The notes under the pieces are model-generated. The model was not told the DNA's origin. It was given only the letters and a program-made list of their open reading frames with translations, and made no database searches. The translations under genes and the position numbers were made by a program. A DNA stretch of 64,000 nt from positions 654,001 to 718,000 of the forward strand of contig CM046294.1 of assembly GCA_025267735.1 (NCBI GenBank), written 5' to 3'. This stretch comes from Mactra quadrangularis (taxonomy: Eukaryota; Mollusca; Bivalvia; Venerida; Mactridae). Shown here piece after piece: positions 46,121 through 60,700 of the stretch (position 1 is its first letter; every line of letters begins with the position of its first letter).

Positions 46121-47923
46121 TTATTTGTACTCTATCAGATATTCTGGGTATGCTTGTGTATCATGAAATATGACATACATGGCAGGACTGTTCATGTCAT
46201 CAACAGCGCTGTCATAAAGAATGTTGAATCCATTCTTTGTTTTATTCACTGGCAGAACTCCCATACCCTCTGTTCCTTGACAATATTCTCCAGTCAAAAC
46301 TCTGTTATAAAACATATATCTTTTACCATTTGGGTCTGGCTGTGCATAGCGATGTGAATATTTGGAGGTGACGGCAAAGTATACACCATCTCCGTAATAA
46401 GTAGCTGAAAAAAGAAATTACTATTTACTTACTTGCTTGTTTTTCCTATATCTAAAACTGTATATTCTAATATCTACTATCAAATTTAGATACTACAGTA
46501 TTTCAAATAGTATTTATTTTAAATATATCTTGCTATGTTGATTTTATTGGAGCAAACGTCTTGTAAATATTATCATATTATTTTATTATATGACGGTCAG
46601 CTTAACTAGCCTAGCTTTGTAGATTTGTCTATAACCAGTTCTCACTTAACCCATCCAAAAGACCGGCAACTTCTCAATATACAATAATAGTTAAAGAAAA
46701 TCGACATTCACGGAAAGGTATGACATGCTCTTGTTATGCTCAATTTTCTGACCCCTTCAGGACAATAGATTCAATATCAAATAAAGTCAGAGAAAGCTAG
46801 GTTATTTAGCAGGCCGCCGTGAAGTAACCGTCTAAAACAGAAGCTATAAATGTAAAAGGTTTTCGACCGCTCAAAAACTTTGAAAAAGATAAGATTGCTT
46901 CAAAAAAGAAATTCAGAATGAAGTACAAATGTACATGTAGATCATATATCATTACCATTTCTTCCACGAAAATTTCTATCAAAACCTCCTTTTATTATTT
47001 TATCCACCGTATCAACATCAGTGCCATGCCAGAGTTTTCGCTCGTTTGTTACATTCTTTGGATTTTCTTTCTCCATTTGTTGTTTCTTTGTCATATATTG
47101 AATCCACTTGTACCGATCTTCTATTCTTTTTATCTGAAAGTATAAAACAAGACTAACCGCTTTTAAAGAACAGTTCAGTAAGCCAACTTTGAATATTCGA
47201 TCTTCGACACTCATTAACTATTATATGTGCTGCTGACACTTTTTATGCAATATTTTGCATAAGCGTCTTCCATACTCACCGCTTGTTACGAATGTTTAAA
47301 AATTGTCACTTAAATGAAATACTTCGTCTTAATGAGATCGATAAATGTATACTTAACGAAACATCTAAGCTCCGCTTTTCAATACATGTACATTCATGAC
47401 AAATCAGGTAATGCATCGATAAACAAGCATGAAAATCATGCAAGCAGACAACAGTATGGTCCTATAAACCTTTTCATTATCGATCGGACAAAATGTTGAA
47501 ATAGAAATTTCCTACAGTATGGAAATCAGTGTACTTAGAAGTTTCGTTTTTGTATACATTTGTATATCGCAAAGATATTCGTCTTACGTACACTTTTGCT
47601 AATGCTGACAAGATAAAAGATTTGTTCCACAAATTTGCTGTATAACCACGTATAAATTGAAGCAATTTTACATAGATATTAGTATAATGGGTTTCGAGCT
47701 TGGTTAATTCATTTTAATATAGCTTTAAAAATAACATTTTGGTATTAAAAGACTTTTTATAATAGAAGAAAATGACATACGTCCACTATTTGTGTTGCTG
47801 GACATTTTGCACTTAAAAGCGCCCTTTTAACATCCAGAAATTCAGATCCATTCATATCCAAAGATACAATTTTAGTCTTTACGCTGTCATCTTGTGCTAT
47901 ATCCCATGCACTAGGAAGAGTAA
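46121..47923 (-). CDS. PARP14-like: PARP catalytic domain exons (last three)
   Basis: Exons 47781-47923, 46956-47133 and 46121-46404 encode the ADP-ribosyltransferase fold. The NAD-binding His is in NERKLWHGTD (~residue 1261). The Tyr is in YGDGVYFAVTSKYS (~1293). The third-position residue in SPAMYVIFHD is Met, where poly-ADP-ribose-forming PARPs have Glu. VLTGEYCQG and QAYPEYLIEYK are typical of the PARP10/14/15 branch. An H-Y-hydrophobic triad predicts mono-ADP-ribosylation. The protein ends right after the QAYPEYLI strand, as in relatives. Confidence 0.93.
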
Positions 47924-48710
47924 CTGTAATATACAAAATACTATAGTAAATGTTTGCAGGATATACGCCGGTTTTTTAATCTAGTGTCCTGAAGGACTTT
48001 CTTATTCGAGTCATATGCGGACTGGTTGAATCCTTCAATAGAACGTCCAACTATGATGTCCATCATTTATAAAGTACACGGGAAAGCTGCTGGTCTTATG
48101 GGAAGGGGTTAGTACATTTGCACTGAGTATAGATAAAGGCCCAGGAAAACTGGCTTAATATAATAAGCTGGCCGTCGTAAAGTTTTTAGTCGTATGGTAA
48201 CAATGAATCCTTAAAACCGATGATAGTGATGTATCATTAGAAATCTGCGTTGCTATGTTTTTTCTCAACTGTTAAAACATAGATAATTTCACGGCGACTT
48301 TAAGCAATTTGCTGCCTGCTTGCTGAGTCAACATCACTTATGTGTTTGTATCAAAGAAGGTAATTAGTCATTGTGAAATTATTCTAAAGTTTGCATTTGA
48401 GAAAAAAAAGGACTTATACCATACAACTGTTTGTGCATATACAAAGAATAGTAAAACCCGGGTCAATAGCGCAGTTGGTAGCGCGCCGGGATTTGTATAC
48501 TTGTGCCCGAGGGGGTGCGGGTTCGAATCCCACCCTGGGAGGTTATACCCTTCGTTAAAAATTTGATTAAAAAATAAATAAATAAATAAATGAATAAATA
48601 AATGAATAAATAAATGAATAAATGAATGAATGAATGAATGAATGAATGAATGAATGAATGAATGAATGAATGAATGAATGAATGAATGAATAAATAAATG
48701 AATAAATGAA

Positions 48711-48761
<51 letters not shown>

Positions 48762-51700
48762 AAATAACAATGTCAATATAACAAGAATAATATACGATTA
48801 TAATGCTCTTACCATCACCTGAACGCTTGACTTGTTGATACAATCTTCTCACAGCTTTAGGATTGTCAACTGGATGTTCTTCTAGTTTATTTAAGTTGAC
48901 TCTGTACATTTTACCATCAAGTGTATTCTTATATTCAAAGTCTTGTCCTTTCATGTAATGTATTTGAATCACATAATTATCAGGTGCTGCTACGGGTACT
49001 TTTATACCATCTAAAATACATGTATATTTGATAATCATATAAATATTATAGATTTTAATATGATCCAATTAAAACATAAAATGAAGACGTTTCCATTAAA
49101 AACCCGCATAATTATTGCACTAGCTATTTCTATTTTTTAACGTCGCATTCAACACATATATAGGTTATTTACACGACGGCTAGATCTTCCTACTTAAGGT
49201 TTCCTGGACACTTTTTTCTATCACCGTTTCTAAGTTACCCTACTACGAGGCCGACAACTCATGTATAGGGTATGACATGCCGCGACCATGTTTTGAATTC
49301 GCGATCTCCGGATTCGAAGTCAGACATACTAACCACTACGCCATGGCCGCGGCTTTGCACTGGCTAAAGGACATACGTCTATAACGCAGTATTAAAACAG
49401 ATGTACATATATTTCCAGAAGATACCAATGTCAAACTGGAAACATTAATAAACCATCGTGAAACAAAATGAAATTGATAAATGTTTATGAAAATAATGTT
49501 AGCTTCTAAACAAGATAAAGGATTAAAAAGTCGAAATAACAAAAATGCATAATGAGCATATCTAGAAGAAATTAAACACCACAAAGACTGAACTTTAATA
49601 TAATTATGATGATGATGATAATGGTAAAGATTGTGGTGCTGGTGATGATGGTGATGATGATGATGGTGGTGCTGGTGATGATGATGCCAGTGTTAATGGT
49701 GATGATGGTGATAATAATGATGATGATGGTGATAATGATGATTATGAAAATCATGATAATGATGATGGGAGTTTTTGGGATAATGATAATGATGATGATG
49801 ATGATAATGATAATAATTATAATGATATCAATTATAATGATAATGAAAATAACAAGTATAATAATGATGAAAATAATGATTATGATATATTTCGGTAACA
49901 ATGACACGATACATGACATATATTAATTGTAAATTTCACAGCATGAAAAAAAGTATGTCTTCCACATCAATAGCGGAGATGTCACAAACAAAAGTTCAAC
50001 ATCTTATATCAATTCTTATTATTTTGATCCTCAATTAAACAAACGCCTTACCATTTCTTTGTCCACCACCAACCAAAGAACTAATAAAATAAGCACTATG
50101 GAAAGCATACTTACTATTGTCGTAGTGCCATTCTACCGTCTCAGCGATATGTTCACCCATGGTATGTTGTATTCTCATTTCTGGGATAGTTAAAGTCAAC
50201 ATCTCTCGAAGATTTTCTTCGACACGATCAGCATTTTCCTTAAGCCCTGATATCTTCACTTCTGTTTTCTTTTTGTCTATCTCAAGAGACACTGGAGAAT
50301 TGTGATGATCGTTACTTAAACCTTTTATCAGAGATTCCTAAAATAATCATTGTAATAAAGCCAGGGAGTGAGTAACAATGACTTAATAGATATCTGTTAT
50401 TTACAATTATACATTTTGTTTTAGCAAAATTTGCCTGAAGCCATGGGTGTGATTTGAATTACGAAGTGGTGTAAGCCGATCTAAAATAAATACTTGATTG
50501 AACATTCGTCATACCCCATATGTACTAATTTAAATACACCAGCAAGAAAAGGTACAGAGTAAATAATTGCTATTAAGAATATGGACTTTGATTATGAGTC
50601 ATTTGAATATAGTAATTACTAAGAAAGTGTTTTTGAATTACATGTTTAAGATCCTGTAGTAAGATATTAGATATTGCTGTATAGTTTGTATAAAGAACCA
50701 AAACACTGTTAATGTAAACAATACAATGAACTAACCCACGACAGGGGGTGCTCATGATGACAATGCATATATTATCTACTGCAAGCATGATTGACTAAGG
50801 GTAGGTGGTTTATCCGCCTGACTAATTTTGTTAAAATGAACTATACATCTTTTATTTTCTATACTGCCTATTTCGGTGATGGATTTGAACATTTTTAATG
50901 TTTTCACAAACAAGTCTTGTTAGGTTGTTATGTTTCGATATGTTTTGAAGAGATGCTAACACGAAATAGGAATTAGCAATGTAATTTAAATAATACGCTG
51001 TATGATGTATTCTAGAATCTAATTATTGGTGTTTCTATGCAGTGTACATTTACCTCGCCTTCTGTCAACGATTGAAGCTCCTTGTAAGATACAAGACGAA
51101 CATCATAAAGTTCATCAATCTCTTTCATGAAGTCTCTTCGTATATCACTTATACTACTACTAGCAATAACCTTTACAAGAACCACATCATCTGCTGCTGT
51201 TTGAGAGCCTTTTTTAACATATTGTAGCTTTCTACCAGCGCGACGACCTTTACCAACGACTTGACCTTTAAAATATTATTTAGCATAAAGTTTGTATTAC
51301 TTCTTAAATTGAAGGTCATTGATGCTATAAAAAGTAGATAAAATATTTCGGATGAGTTTCAAAATTATTAACTAAGTAGCGCTTTCAGCATTTTTCACTA
51401 ATTAGATAAAATAATCGCTCTTTCCGGGTTAAAACGATATTTGTTGTCATTAGGCAATATTGAATAAACTATTTTTGATGATAATGTACGTTAACAAGTC
51501 GCTCTATGTCCTTAGGTCAATTATAAGTCCTGAAGTTTCAGGGAGTGACAATTATTGGTTAAATCGACATCACGAGGTTTATTCCAAATACATACTTTAT
51601 AAGACAAATAATTAAACACACACTTACCAACTGCAAAGTTGCTTCCAGATTCTTTAAAATGCATTGGAATTTCGTTTTCAAACACCTTAAATGTAACAAA

Positions 51701-54700
51701 ATCTTTTAAAAATCTATGGAACACTAATGTTTTGCTTTTATATATCGTCAGACCGGTCTGCCTTCATTATCGGCTTTAGAGAGGATTTTCTATATAAAAA
51801 CATTTTATAAAAACAAAATCGCGCTACATTATTGTTTAAGATCCAAAGTTTTCCCCCAAAAGGCCTTACATTGGTTCGATGTCAAGCATGTTTACTAAAA
51901 AGACAGAGCAAAAAGAACTATTTGGTCTGTTTCGTTAAAAAAAAACTGTCATAAAATCAATCGAGTTAACTAAATATGATTAATATAAACACCATGCGTC
52001 TTTGTCTATGCTAGTTAAGGGTCAACCTGTACTGATGCTTATAGTTGATCAGAACTTTCATGTTACTCTTTTTTGTCTTCCTTTACAGTACACATTCCTT
52101 GTCCGGAATACGTTGTACAATGATAACAAGAAACAACGTCACGTGGGGTGCAAGTTAAACAAAAGCACCGCTAGGCGGAGCATTATATGTTTGTAAGTGT
52201 TTATTGTGGACCAAATGGAACTTAAGTTATGCTCCGGAAACTGTTTTCAGTTTTAAGGTAATAGTGACCTTGGCCTTTGACCTTGTGACCCCAAAATCAA
52301 TAAGAATCTTCTACCCGATATGGACAATCATCGTATGAAGTTTGAATATTGTGGACCAAATGGAGCTTAAGTTATGCTCCGGAAACTGTTTTAAGGTAAA
52401 GTGACCTTGACCTTTGACATTTTGACCCCAAAATCAATAGGGGTCTTCTACCTGTTATGGACAATCATCGTATGAAGTTTGAATATTGTGGACCAAATAG
52501 ACATAAGTTATGCTCCGGAAAATGTTTTCAGTTTTAAGGTAATAGTGACCTTGGCCTTTGACCTTGTGACCCCAAAATCAATATGAATCTTCTACCCGAT
52601 ATGGACAATCATCGTATGAAGTTTAAATATTGTGGACCAAATGGAACTTAAGTTATGCTCCGGAAACTGAAACTGTTCTCAGTTTTAAGGTAATAGTGAC
52701 CTTGACCTTTGACCTTGTGCCCCCAAAATCAATAGGGGTCTTTTAATCGATATGGTCAATCATCGTATGAAGTTTGAATATTTATGGACCAAATGGAACT
52801 TAAGTTATGCTCCGGAAACTGTTTTCAGTTTTAAGGTAATAGTGACCTTGACCTTTGACCTTGTGACCCCAAAATCAATAGGGGTCTTCTACCCGATATG
52901 GACAATCATCCTATGAAGTTTGAATATTTTGGGCCAAATATAACTTAAGTTATGCTCCGAAAACTAAATTGCTAACAGACGGACGGACGGACGGACGCCA
53001 GAGCGTATAACATAATATGCCCGAAATTCTTTCGGGCATATAAAAATTACGATAGTAGGTGATTAAAATAAATAAATTTTGCACAAGCATTTTAGTTATT
53101 AGTTCACTGCCAGGCTAGTATTGAATGCTTCAAGGGAAGATGCTGTAGCCACACTGTTAGGTCAGAGAGCTTGTTGATACTCAATGCACATTTATGCATG
53201 TGAGTTTACCACGATAGCAAATTAGATCTGAAATAACGCTCTCTTTGTAAACCGTGAAGCGACGAATGTTTACAAGGATTACAAACGAAATGAAGTGCTT
53301 GTAAGTTCAATACTTTCATTACAGCTACCGATTTTAATCTTCTGTACGCTAGTGACATTGCTAAAATCACAAATTGTATTGTTACAGTTTACACATGACA
53401 TACTGCACAGAAAGCTAAAATTGTCACAATTGCATATTTCAGTAACAATTGTTTTATTGCTAGTTTCTTCACACTCACCTGTTTAGTACTGACGTCAGCA
53501 AAATATATCACTACATGAATGTCTTCAATTGATAAATTCTCTGTTCCTTGGGCAAAATCACATACTGCTCGCACCATATTATCAGCCACTTTGTCCGGTG
53601 GAAAGTTGCTACTTCCAGTACCAATTGTGGGAAAGGAGATAGATTTACAATTATGTTTGTTAGCTTCATAAAGACACTTCTGTACCGTTTTGTAAACTCG
53701 CTGAAGTAGATCAAAATAAAGCAAGGGTGACTAACAAAATCAATTATCCCGCTAAACCCTTATAATTGATATATTTATCTAGAATTCAAAGTAAAAGGTA
53801 TTCACTGCGATACAAACACAATGTTACCATTACAATTACCTGTATGTATATGTATAACAGAATAACAGAATTAATTTTGAGTAAAATATATAGTTTAAAA
53901 ACCCTATATTTTGAGTTCCGAGTATCATGTAATATACAATACTAGTGTAAAGATGATAAACCGCCTCTATGTCTATTTGCAAAAAAAGTGGAATAAAAAA
54001 TTGATGCCTTTTTAGCAAACATGTCTGCTAGTGAAAATTATGACGTTCGTTGTATTGAAAATGTAAATTGCTGATTAATATTATCGTGAAGCGTACGTGT
54101 ATCACAGTAACCTTACCTCTTGTCCATTTCGTCTGTCCCAGTCGGCGTCTATCTGAATGTGATAAAGATGTTTGCACCGAAGACTTCCATTTCCTACACC
54201 AGTTCTCACAACTTTACCATCTTTGAAGTCAGACGTTCCCTTTCTTCTACATTCATCTTGAAGGTCTTTACCTCCGCTTTTAAGAAGAGCTCTTGACAAA
54301 GCACTACCCATCTCAGGAAAATGTGCTGTTGTGTTAACAATCACGTCAACCTATTTGACATAAACGGGGTGGTATTATTAAACGCTTAAATATTTACCAA
54401 AATATAGTGTTCAAGTCATTGTACGAATTGTTACACGCTATGTAAGATGCATAATATCTAAGATTAAAATAAGGCTTTAAGTGTCACTCAGGCATTCTAT
54501 AAATGCCAATTTACGTGGAGTCACTTTTCAAAATTAAGGACTTTCCATACATATTGTAACAAAGTGTTCAGCCTTGATGATAACAAGTTCAGCAACTGGA
54601 CGTGCAACTAGTGAAATTACATCATCACAAAAAGTTAGAATGATAAAAAATAGCATTTGAACTTAAATATCTTAATCAAGATAAGCTTAGACAGTAGCCC

Positions 54701-57700
54701 AAGTTAAAATTTAGAATGATCTCAAAAAGCGTATGAACTATTTCTCAAGTAATATTAACTCACACAGTAGTACCAAGGATGATGCATTTATTTATAAAGC
54801 CGATATTTTTCAATATTATACCGGAGTAACCTTTTTTGGGGTCAAAAGGGACCAAATGAGCGTTACACACTTTGTAGTCGAAACGCAAAGTTAGTTACTT
54901 TTGGGTTCAACCCTAAAACTTGTTACAGCGTAGCTAGACATAAACATCTGCTTTGATAAAATTATATCTCTTACCTTTTGAGACTCGATACTTCCTACCT
55001 CAATATGTAGTTTTAAAGAGTCGCTCAATTCTATCTTATATGGTAAACCAGCTAATCCAAGAGTAAAAAATAAACATCAAAATAAAAACACAACATATCT
55101 TGTTAAATACCGTAGGTTTCATAATTATTGTATCTAAATGGTCGTTGCCATATTTACGAGTTGTTGCTTAATACTCAGTATCATGCGTATATAAAATTTA
55201 CTAACCATCCTGGAAAAAGTGTTTGTTTTTAGTCTACCAAACCGACCCACAAACCCAACTGACTTGTTCGCGGCTATCCTAATATATTGTAAAGTTGAGA
55301 CATGTGACATTTCGCTGTGACAATTGTGTACAATTGTACATCAATATGCAATGTTCTGCTCTTAAATTTTACTATTGAGTAAACAAATGTAACGCACTGC
55401 GTGATGATTTTATTGATTACAAAATCACTCATTTCAGAAATGCAAAACATAATTTAGGTCAGTCAACGTACTCATTGTTCCAGGGAAGACCACTTTACTG
55501 GATATAGCTGTTAACCATTTACTAGGCGCATTCTATGATTGACAATTATTTAGAATCAGTGTTATGAGGGAGAGTGGCCTTAAAATTATTTTATTACCAA
55601 ACTCCACGAATGTATTTAAGTACAATGTGTCTTTGAATAGCTTTATATTTTATCAAAAACTTACATGAAAACGCATCATCTGTCCGGGAGCGTCTCTGAT
55701 CGAAACCTGTTGGAAAGAAAAATTAATATGTAAATGCAAATGTAAAGGAAGTGTTGTTAATTAAGATGACATAAGACATTTTGTATAAGAAAATTGTTTA
55801 GATATGCTTGTTTTTGTTGGGTTTAACGCCGTAGAAACACATTGTATAGGTCATAAAACGACGGTCAGTCAACCTTCTTATTCCTCCTGGAAAGGCTAAA
55901 TCTCTGGATTGAGCTTTTTATCAACTACTTAACGAATACTTTTTTTAATGACTGACGACTGTCCTACATAATTAAAAAAATCATTGGTAGTGCCTAAAAT
56001 CAATAGTGCCTAATTATTGTTCGTATTATATCAAGTTACTGTTTCTTTAAACATAATCGTGGTGAAGTATGTTACAATTTCAGTGTAATCGGCCATCAAT
56101 ATATTTCTAATAAGTATGATGTTTGGTTAAAAAATTTTCATTTTTCAAAACAAATGCAAATATAAATGATAATTTATATGATCTCGTTATGATTTTAGGC
56201 ATAGCTCATGCATATAAAATTAGACGTTATTTAAAAGTCTCGGCGAATCCAGACTATTTTCTATGTCTTCCATTTCAGGCTTAACAATAGAAGCATATTT
56301 CTCTTTCAAAAATAATTGTATATGGTTGGACACCCTTTTTTGGTGTTTCTGACTGTAAACCATTTCCAATATGCGTTCTCAACAACTGAATCCCATCATC
56401 AAACGTGTCAATAATAATGTGATAACTTACTGTCTTCATTCAGTTCTTCTTCAGGCTGTAAATGAAAACATTGTTGTAAAATAAAGAAAATGTATATTTA
56501 TGTCATTTGGAGCACTGCTATTTTCAAGAAATTTACCAACAGTTGTTTTCACTAATTCTGGGTGTAAATACGTACTATGAGGACTTGCTTGAATGTGATT
56601 TCAATTACCATAGTTTATCGAACCAAATTGTTAAGTCGATGATATGTATATAAATGCATATTCTCTTAAACAAAGAGCTATTGAAAAGTAAAGAGCTCAG
56701 AATTTAAAATCTAGTTCAAGTGCATTTTATATTCAGCAAGTGTTATCCACTCCAGCGTCTTGAGTGTAGAAAACAATTGCTACGAATTCGTTAACATTGC
56801 AATCGATCTAATAACAATTTTACGTGTAGACTTATAATATTTGTCTTATCTAAGTAATTCAATTTACCAACAATACACTATATTTTGTTCAGAATAAAAT
56901 TCCATTCACTAGCAATACACTATATTTTGTTCAGTAATAAAGTGTTTCGATAACTCAATGGTTATTTTCTAGATTTTTATAATTGATACCAGTGAAATGA
57001 TTAATTGCATATTCATATACAAAACTAACAATGTCAACTCTTACATGCACAGGAATTGGACGGAACCTCAGGTCCTCTCCTCCTTTTATGGCTTTAGAAA
57101 TGCGAGTTTTGTCAGCCGCTTTTCCAAACCTTGTCGTTGCTAACGCACCTGTATTGATAAAATAGAATATTAATATGTAACAGGAATTTCACTACGAAAT
57201 AGAAATTTATCACACAGTCGGTTAAGATAGACAAGCGAGAGTTGCATGCAATATTGAAGTATCCTTTAGTCACATATAGCCTCCCATATTAGAAGCAGTG
57301 ACGAAGCAAATTATACAATTCTTTTCACTTAATTTTATGTTCTTCAAGAAAATAACACTTCTTTTGAAGGTGAATGAAACAACAGGAAACATCTATGTGC
57401 TATGTTCTGGGCTTAACTCAAAACGATATACTATAAATTAGGGGTGTGACGGTTAACCGATAAATCGGTTAATATTGCAATGCCAATTCTAACGGGGTTT
57501 AACCGGTTCGTTTTTCCTTGAACCAGTTTTTGTAGTTATGTGTCGCACTACTTGTTTAACATAATCTGAAGGTTAAATGTTTAAATAGATGTTAAAATGT
57601 ATAAAAAACCGTTTCAAAACACGCATTTTCTAGCATACGGACCATTTTACACAAGTAATTCTAACATTTGAATAAGAGATCATTTGAAATTACACATATG

Positions 57701-60700
57701 CTTGTTATGCTGATCTAATTAGGACTATTCACATGCATTAAATCATGTTTTGCATGTCTACCCAAAGAACCGGTACGTATTGCAATGTATTGCAATACGG
57801 GTTTTGCATATTGCAATATATTGCAATACCATTTTTACCGTATTGTTACATCCCTACTATAAATGATATACCTTTTTTCATGGGCAAATCTCTTCCATGT
57901 TTGAATACAAATTGATCTTTCATTACATTGGTAACAGCATTGGTAAATGCATCAATTTTCTTCTCATCGACATCACAGAAATATATTTCTCTTACATTTG
58001 ATTTATGATTCTAAAAAAGACATACTTTTTGTCGGATTTTAAAACAAACAGAAAATGATATATTTTTTATATAGAAAGTTTTTAATAGGTTCAATGCCCT
58101 GCCAACACAAAGTAAGGTAGTCATCAGGACGACAGTCATTACTCCTGACCTTCGTCTGTAAGCAGTTCGCCGTGAAATGACCTAAAATGTGTTGATACGG
58201 CGTTAAATCCAATAAATAAATTGTAAGCAGGACTTACCTCACCACATGACTGACGATTTCTCTATATACCTTATTGATGGAACAAATTGACATACTTGAC
58301 AAATTTTCATGGAAGGGGGTAACCAGGCTGGATAGGTGGGGAACCAGCGACCGCTTAGGAACACTAGCTTTAGCTTAGTGAAACTATCCCATACTAATAG
58401 TTTTGTACTTTTATGATTAATTCTTATACCTGGTACCCTTTAGGTGTTTGTAGGAGGCTATAAGCCACTTTCAACTGCCTTGCCGTTGGGTCGATATTTA
58501 ACGACGCGATTGAGTGTCTCGCCTACCACCTGGTAGAATCAAGGTCGACTCCCAGGCAGGAAGTATGGTTTTCATTCTTCGAATTAACCTTACCTTCATC
58601 ATGTATTTGTACGTAGCCGTCACGATAGACTTTGTTCCTTTGTCGATTGGAATTCCATTATCTCCACAGCCTATCGCTGGAAGTATAAGAGATGTGTATT
58701 TCATTTCATCTGTGGCCTGTAAAGAATAAATGGTAACATTGTTGATATTTAATCATTATGTAAAAAAAACAGAGTATTGAGATGAGGTTTAAATCATATA
58801 ACATAAAATTTACACCACTCGCTGTATAACTTTTTGTCCAGCATAACAAAACTGAAGCATATCAATGGCTTATCATTTATATCTATATCATTATAATTGC
58901 AGTCGGACAATCAATCTATTATCACTTTTAGGAATTGATGTATTCAATAACAGGTATTAGATCCTTTTAAAAGCGAACAAGTATTTGGCTTCAAATGCTT
59001 CACAATATACGCTCCACCACTGCGCAATGGCCTCAGCTTTGTAGCAGCAAAATAATTTAAATGTACATGGATATTAAAAGTAAACAAAGGCTAACATCCT
59101 TGTTTAGATTTTAAGTATAAAAAACAAACCTGTAAAACATTTGTGACCGCCTCTTCAAGACTATTTAATTCTCCTTTAGTACCATCCGTCCATTTTGGTG
59201 AGGCTACGTGTACTATTCTCCGACATTGCAGTTTTCCAGCTTTACTTGTAAACACCTCACCAACGCTCAGTTGTTTCTTGTCTTTTATATAGTCCTTGCA
59301 CTCTTGAATGACTCTGTTACCAGCTGCAATAAACATGTTAGTATAAAACGTACTTTAAAATAAACGTGGACATGGAACTAAAAAAATATAAAAACAACTT
59401 TCATACTCACGATCGAATTGAACCGAACAACAATGAATACACAGTGCATTGAACAAAGTATATTACCTTGTACTGCAAAATAAAATAATGTTGGTCCGTT
59501 TTGAAACCATATTTGTTTAAAATTTGACTTAAATTGGAAAACATTTACTTAGATGTGAGCTCAAATATACATGTATACTTATACGTTTTGTAAAGTGTAC
59601 ACTTGGATAAAAATATGAATTAATTCAATCGCAACTTACCAGCATTGCAGAGTATTTTTGAAAACCCATGACTACATTGCAATTCACAATTGGTAATGTT
59701 GACTATAACATCATAATTTGCAGCTGTAATTTCACTTTGTAGGACAAACACACTACAACCAATTTTAGGAATAAGTCCAACGCAGGGAATCATTTCATCA
59801 GCTAAACCATCAGCAATTTCTAGCTGCATAATGCACTTGTGTCCTTGTTCAATTGATAAAAGTAAATCTTTCAATTTATGAACAGCACTTGCCAACCATG
59901 GTTTCTTTACCATGAACCAGTTTGTTTGTATTCTCTTTTTTGCATCAAGCAGTTCATTCACAGCAGCATTTCTCTCATCCACCCGTCCTCCAACTATGAC
60001 TTGACCTGTTTCAATGTTATATACATCTTGTTTGAAAACAAGTTTAACATTCTCACTAAGATCAGGTTTGTATTCCTTAAAGAGCAATACCGCATCTCTT
60101 CCAATTTCAACAACTTGTTCTCCTACTGAATGTTGGGCCATGTGGCGTAGTGGATGCTACGGATTGTTACTTGCCACACTGTTGTGTGAATCATGTGTTT
60201 GGTACACAAACACCAACATTAATACTTGGGATATAGTTTATAACAACACAAGTTGGTATATGACGTTTAATAATGGTCCGTGATCGTTATTGTTTACAAA
60301 CATACTTAGTAAAGTTCTAAATCTAATATCATAACTTATAAGTCCAGATTCAAATCAATGTTCATAACTTATATGTTCGAGCCGCTCATAGCGCCCGAAC
60401 ATCTTAATAATTATATATCCTAAAATTGCATGTTTCTACTTTGAGCTTCAAACGCTATCTAACTAGCAACGATATCAACTCACAACTTGACCATCTGTCA
60501 AATGTATGTATGTACTCTAGATATGTCTATATGATTAATTAGACATGTTTAGGATTGCCTATTATGCGACAGCCAGAAACTCACCTATTTCTAGCTTTAT
60601 CTTCTCAAATAGTTGTTTTGTTGTTGTTAAGTGCATGTTTATCTCACCGTGTTGACTTTTGACTTCAATACATACGTTTCGATACTTTTCTGTCAAAGTG

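Noticed and set aside
48463..48812. Extension of the WWE exon frame through poly-Phe/Ile/Leu/Tyr sequence
   Set aside because: The frame runs past the donor at 48811-48812 into a TAAA/TGAA microsatellite and a SINE head; phase and domain end support the donor.
49572..49926. Poly-Met/Val and poly-Ile frames
   Set aside because: Trinucleotide GAT/AAT microsatellite in a PARP intron.
53018..53043. Rho-independent-type terminator hairpin
   Set aside because: The stem-loop lies in an intron of a eukaryotic gene at the edge of a tandem repeat; it is part of the repeat family.
60126..60141. PARP gene starting at the ATG at 60141 (MAQHSVGEQ...)
   Set aside because: An acceptor AG at 60126-60127 joins in phase with the donor after 60585, linking to the upstream KH/RRM-like exons expected of PARP14. 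A weak polypyrimidine tract leaves some doubt, so an alternative start there cannot be excluded.
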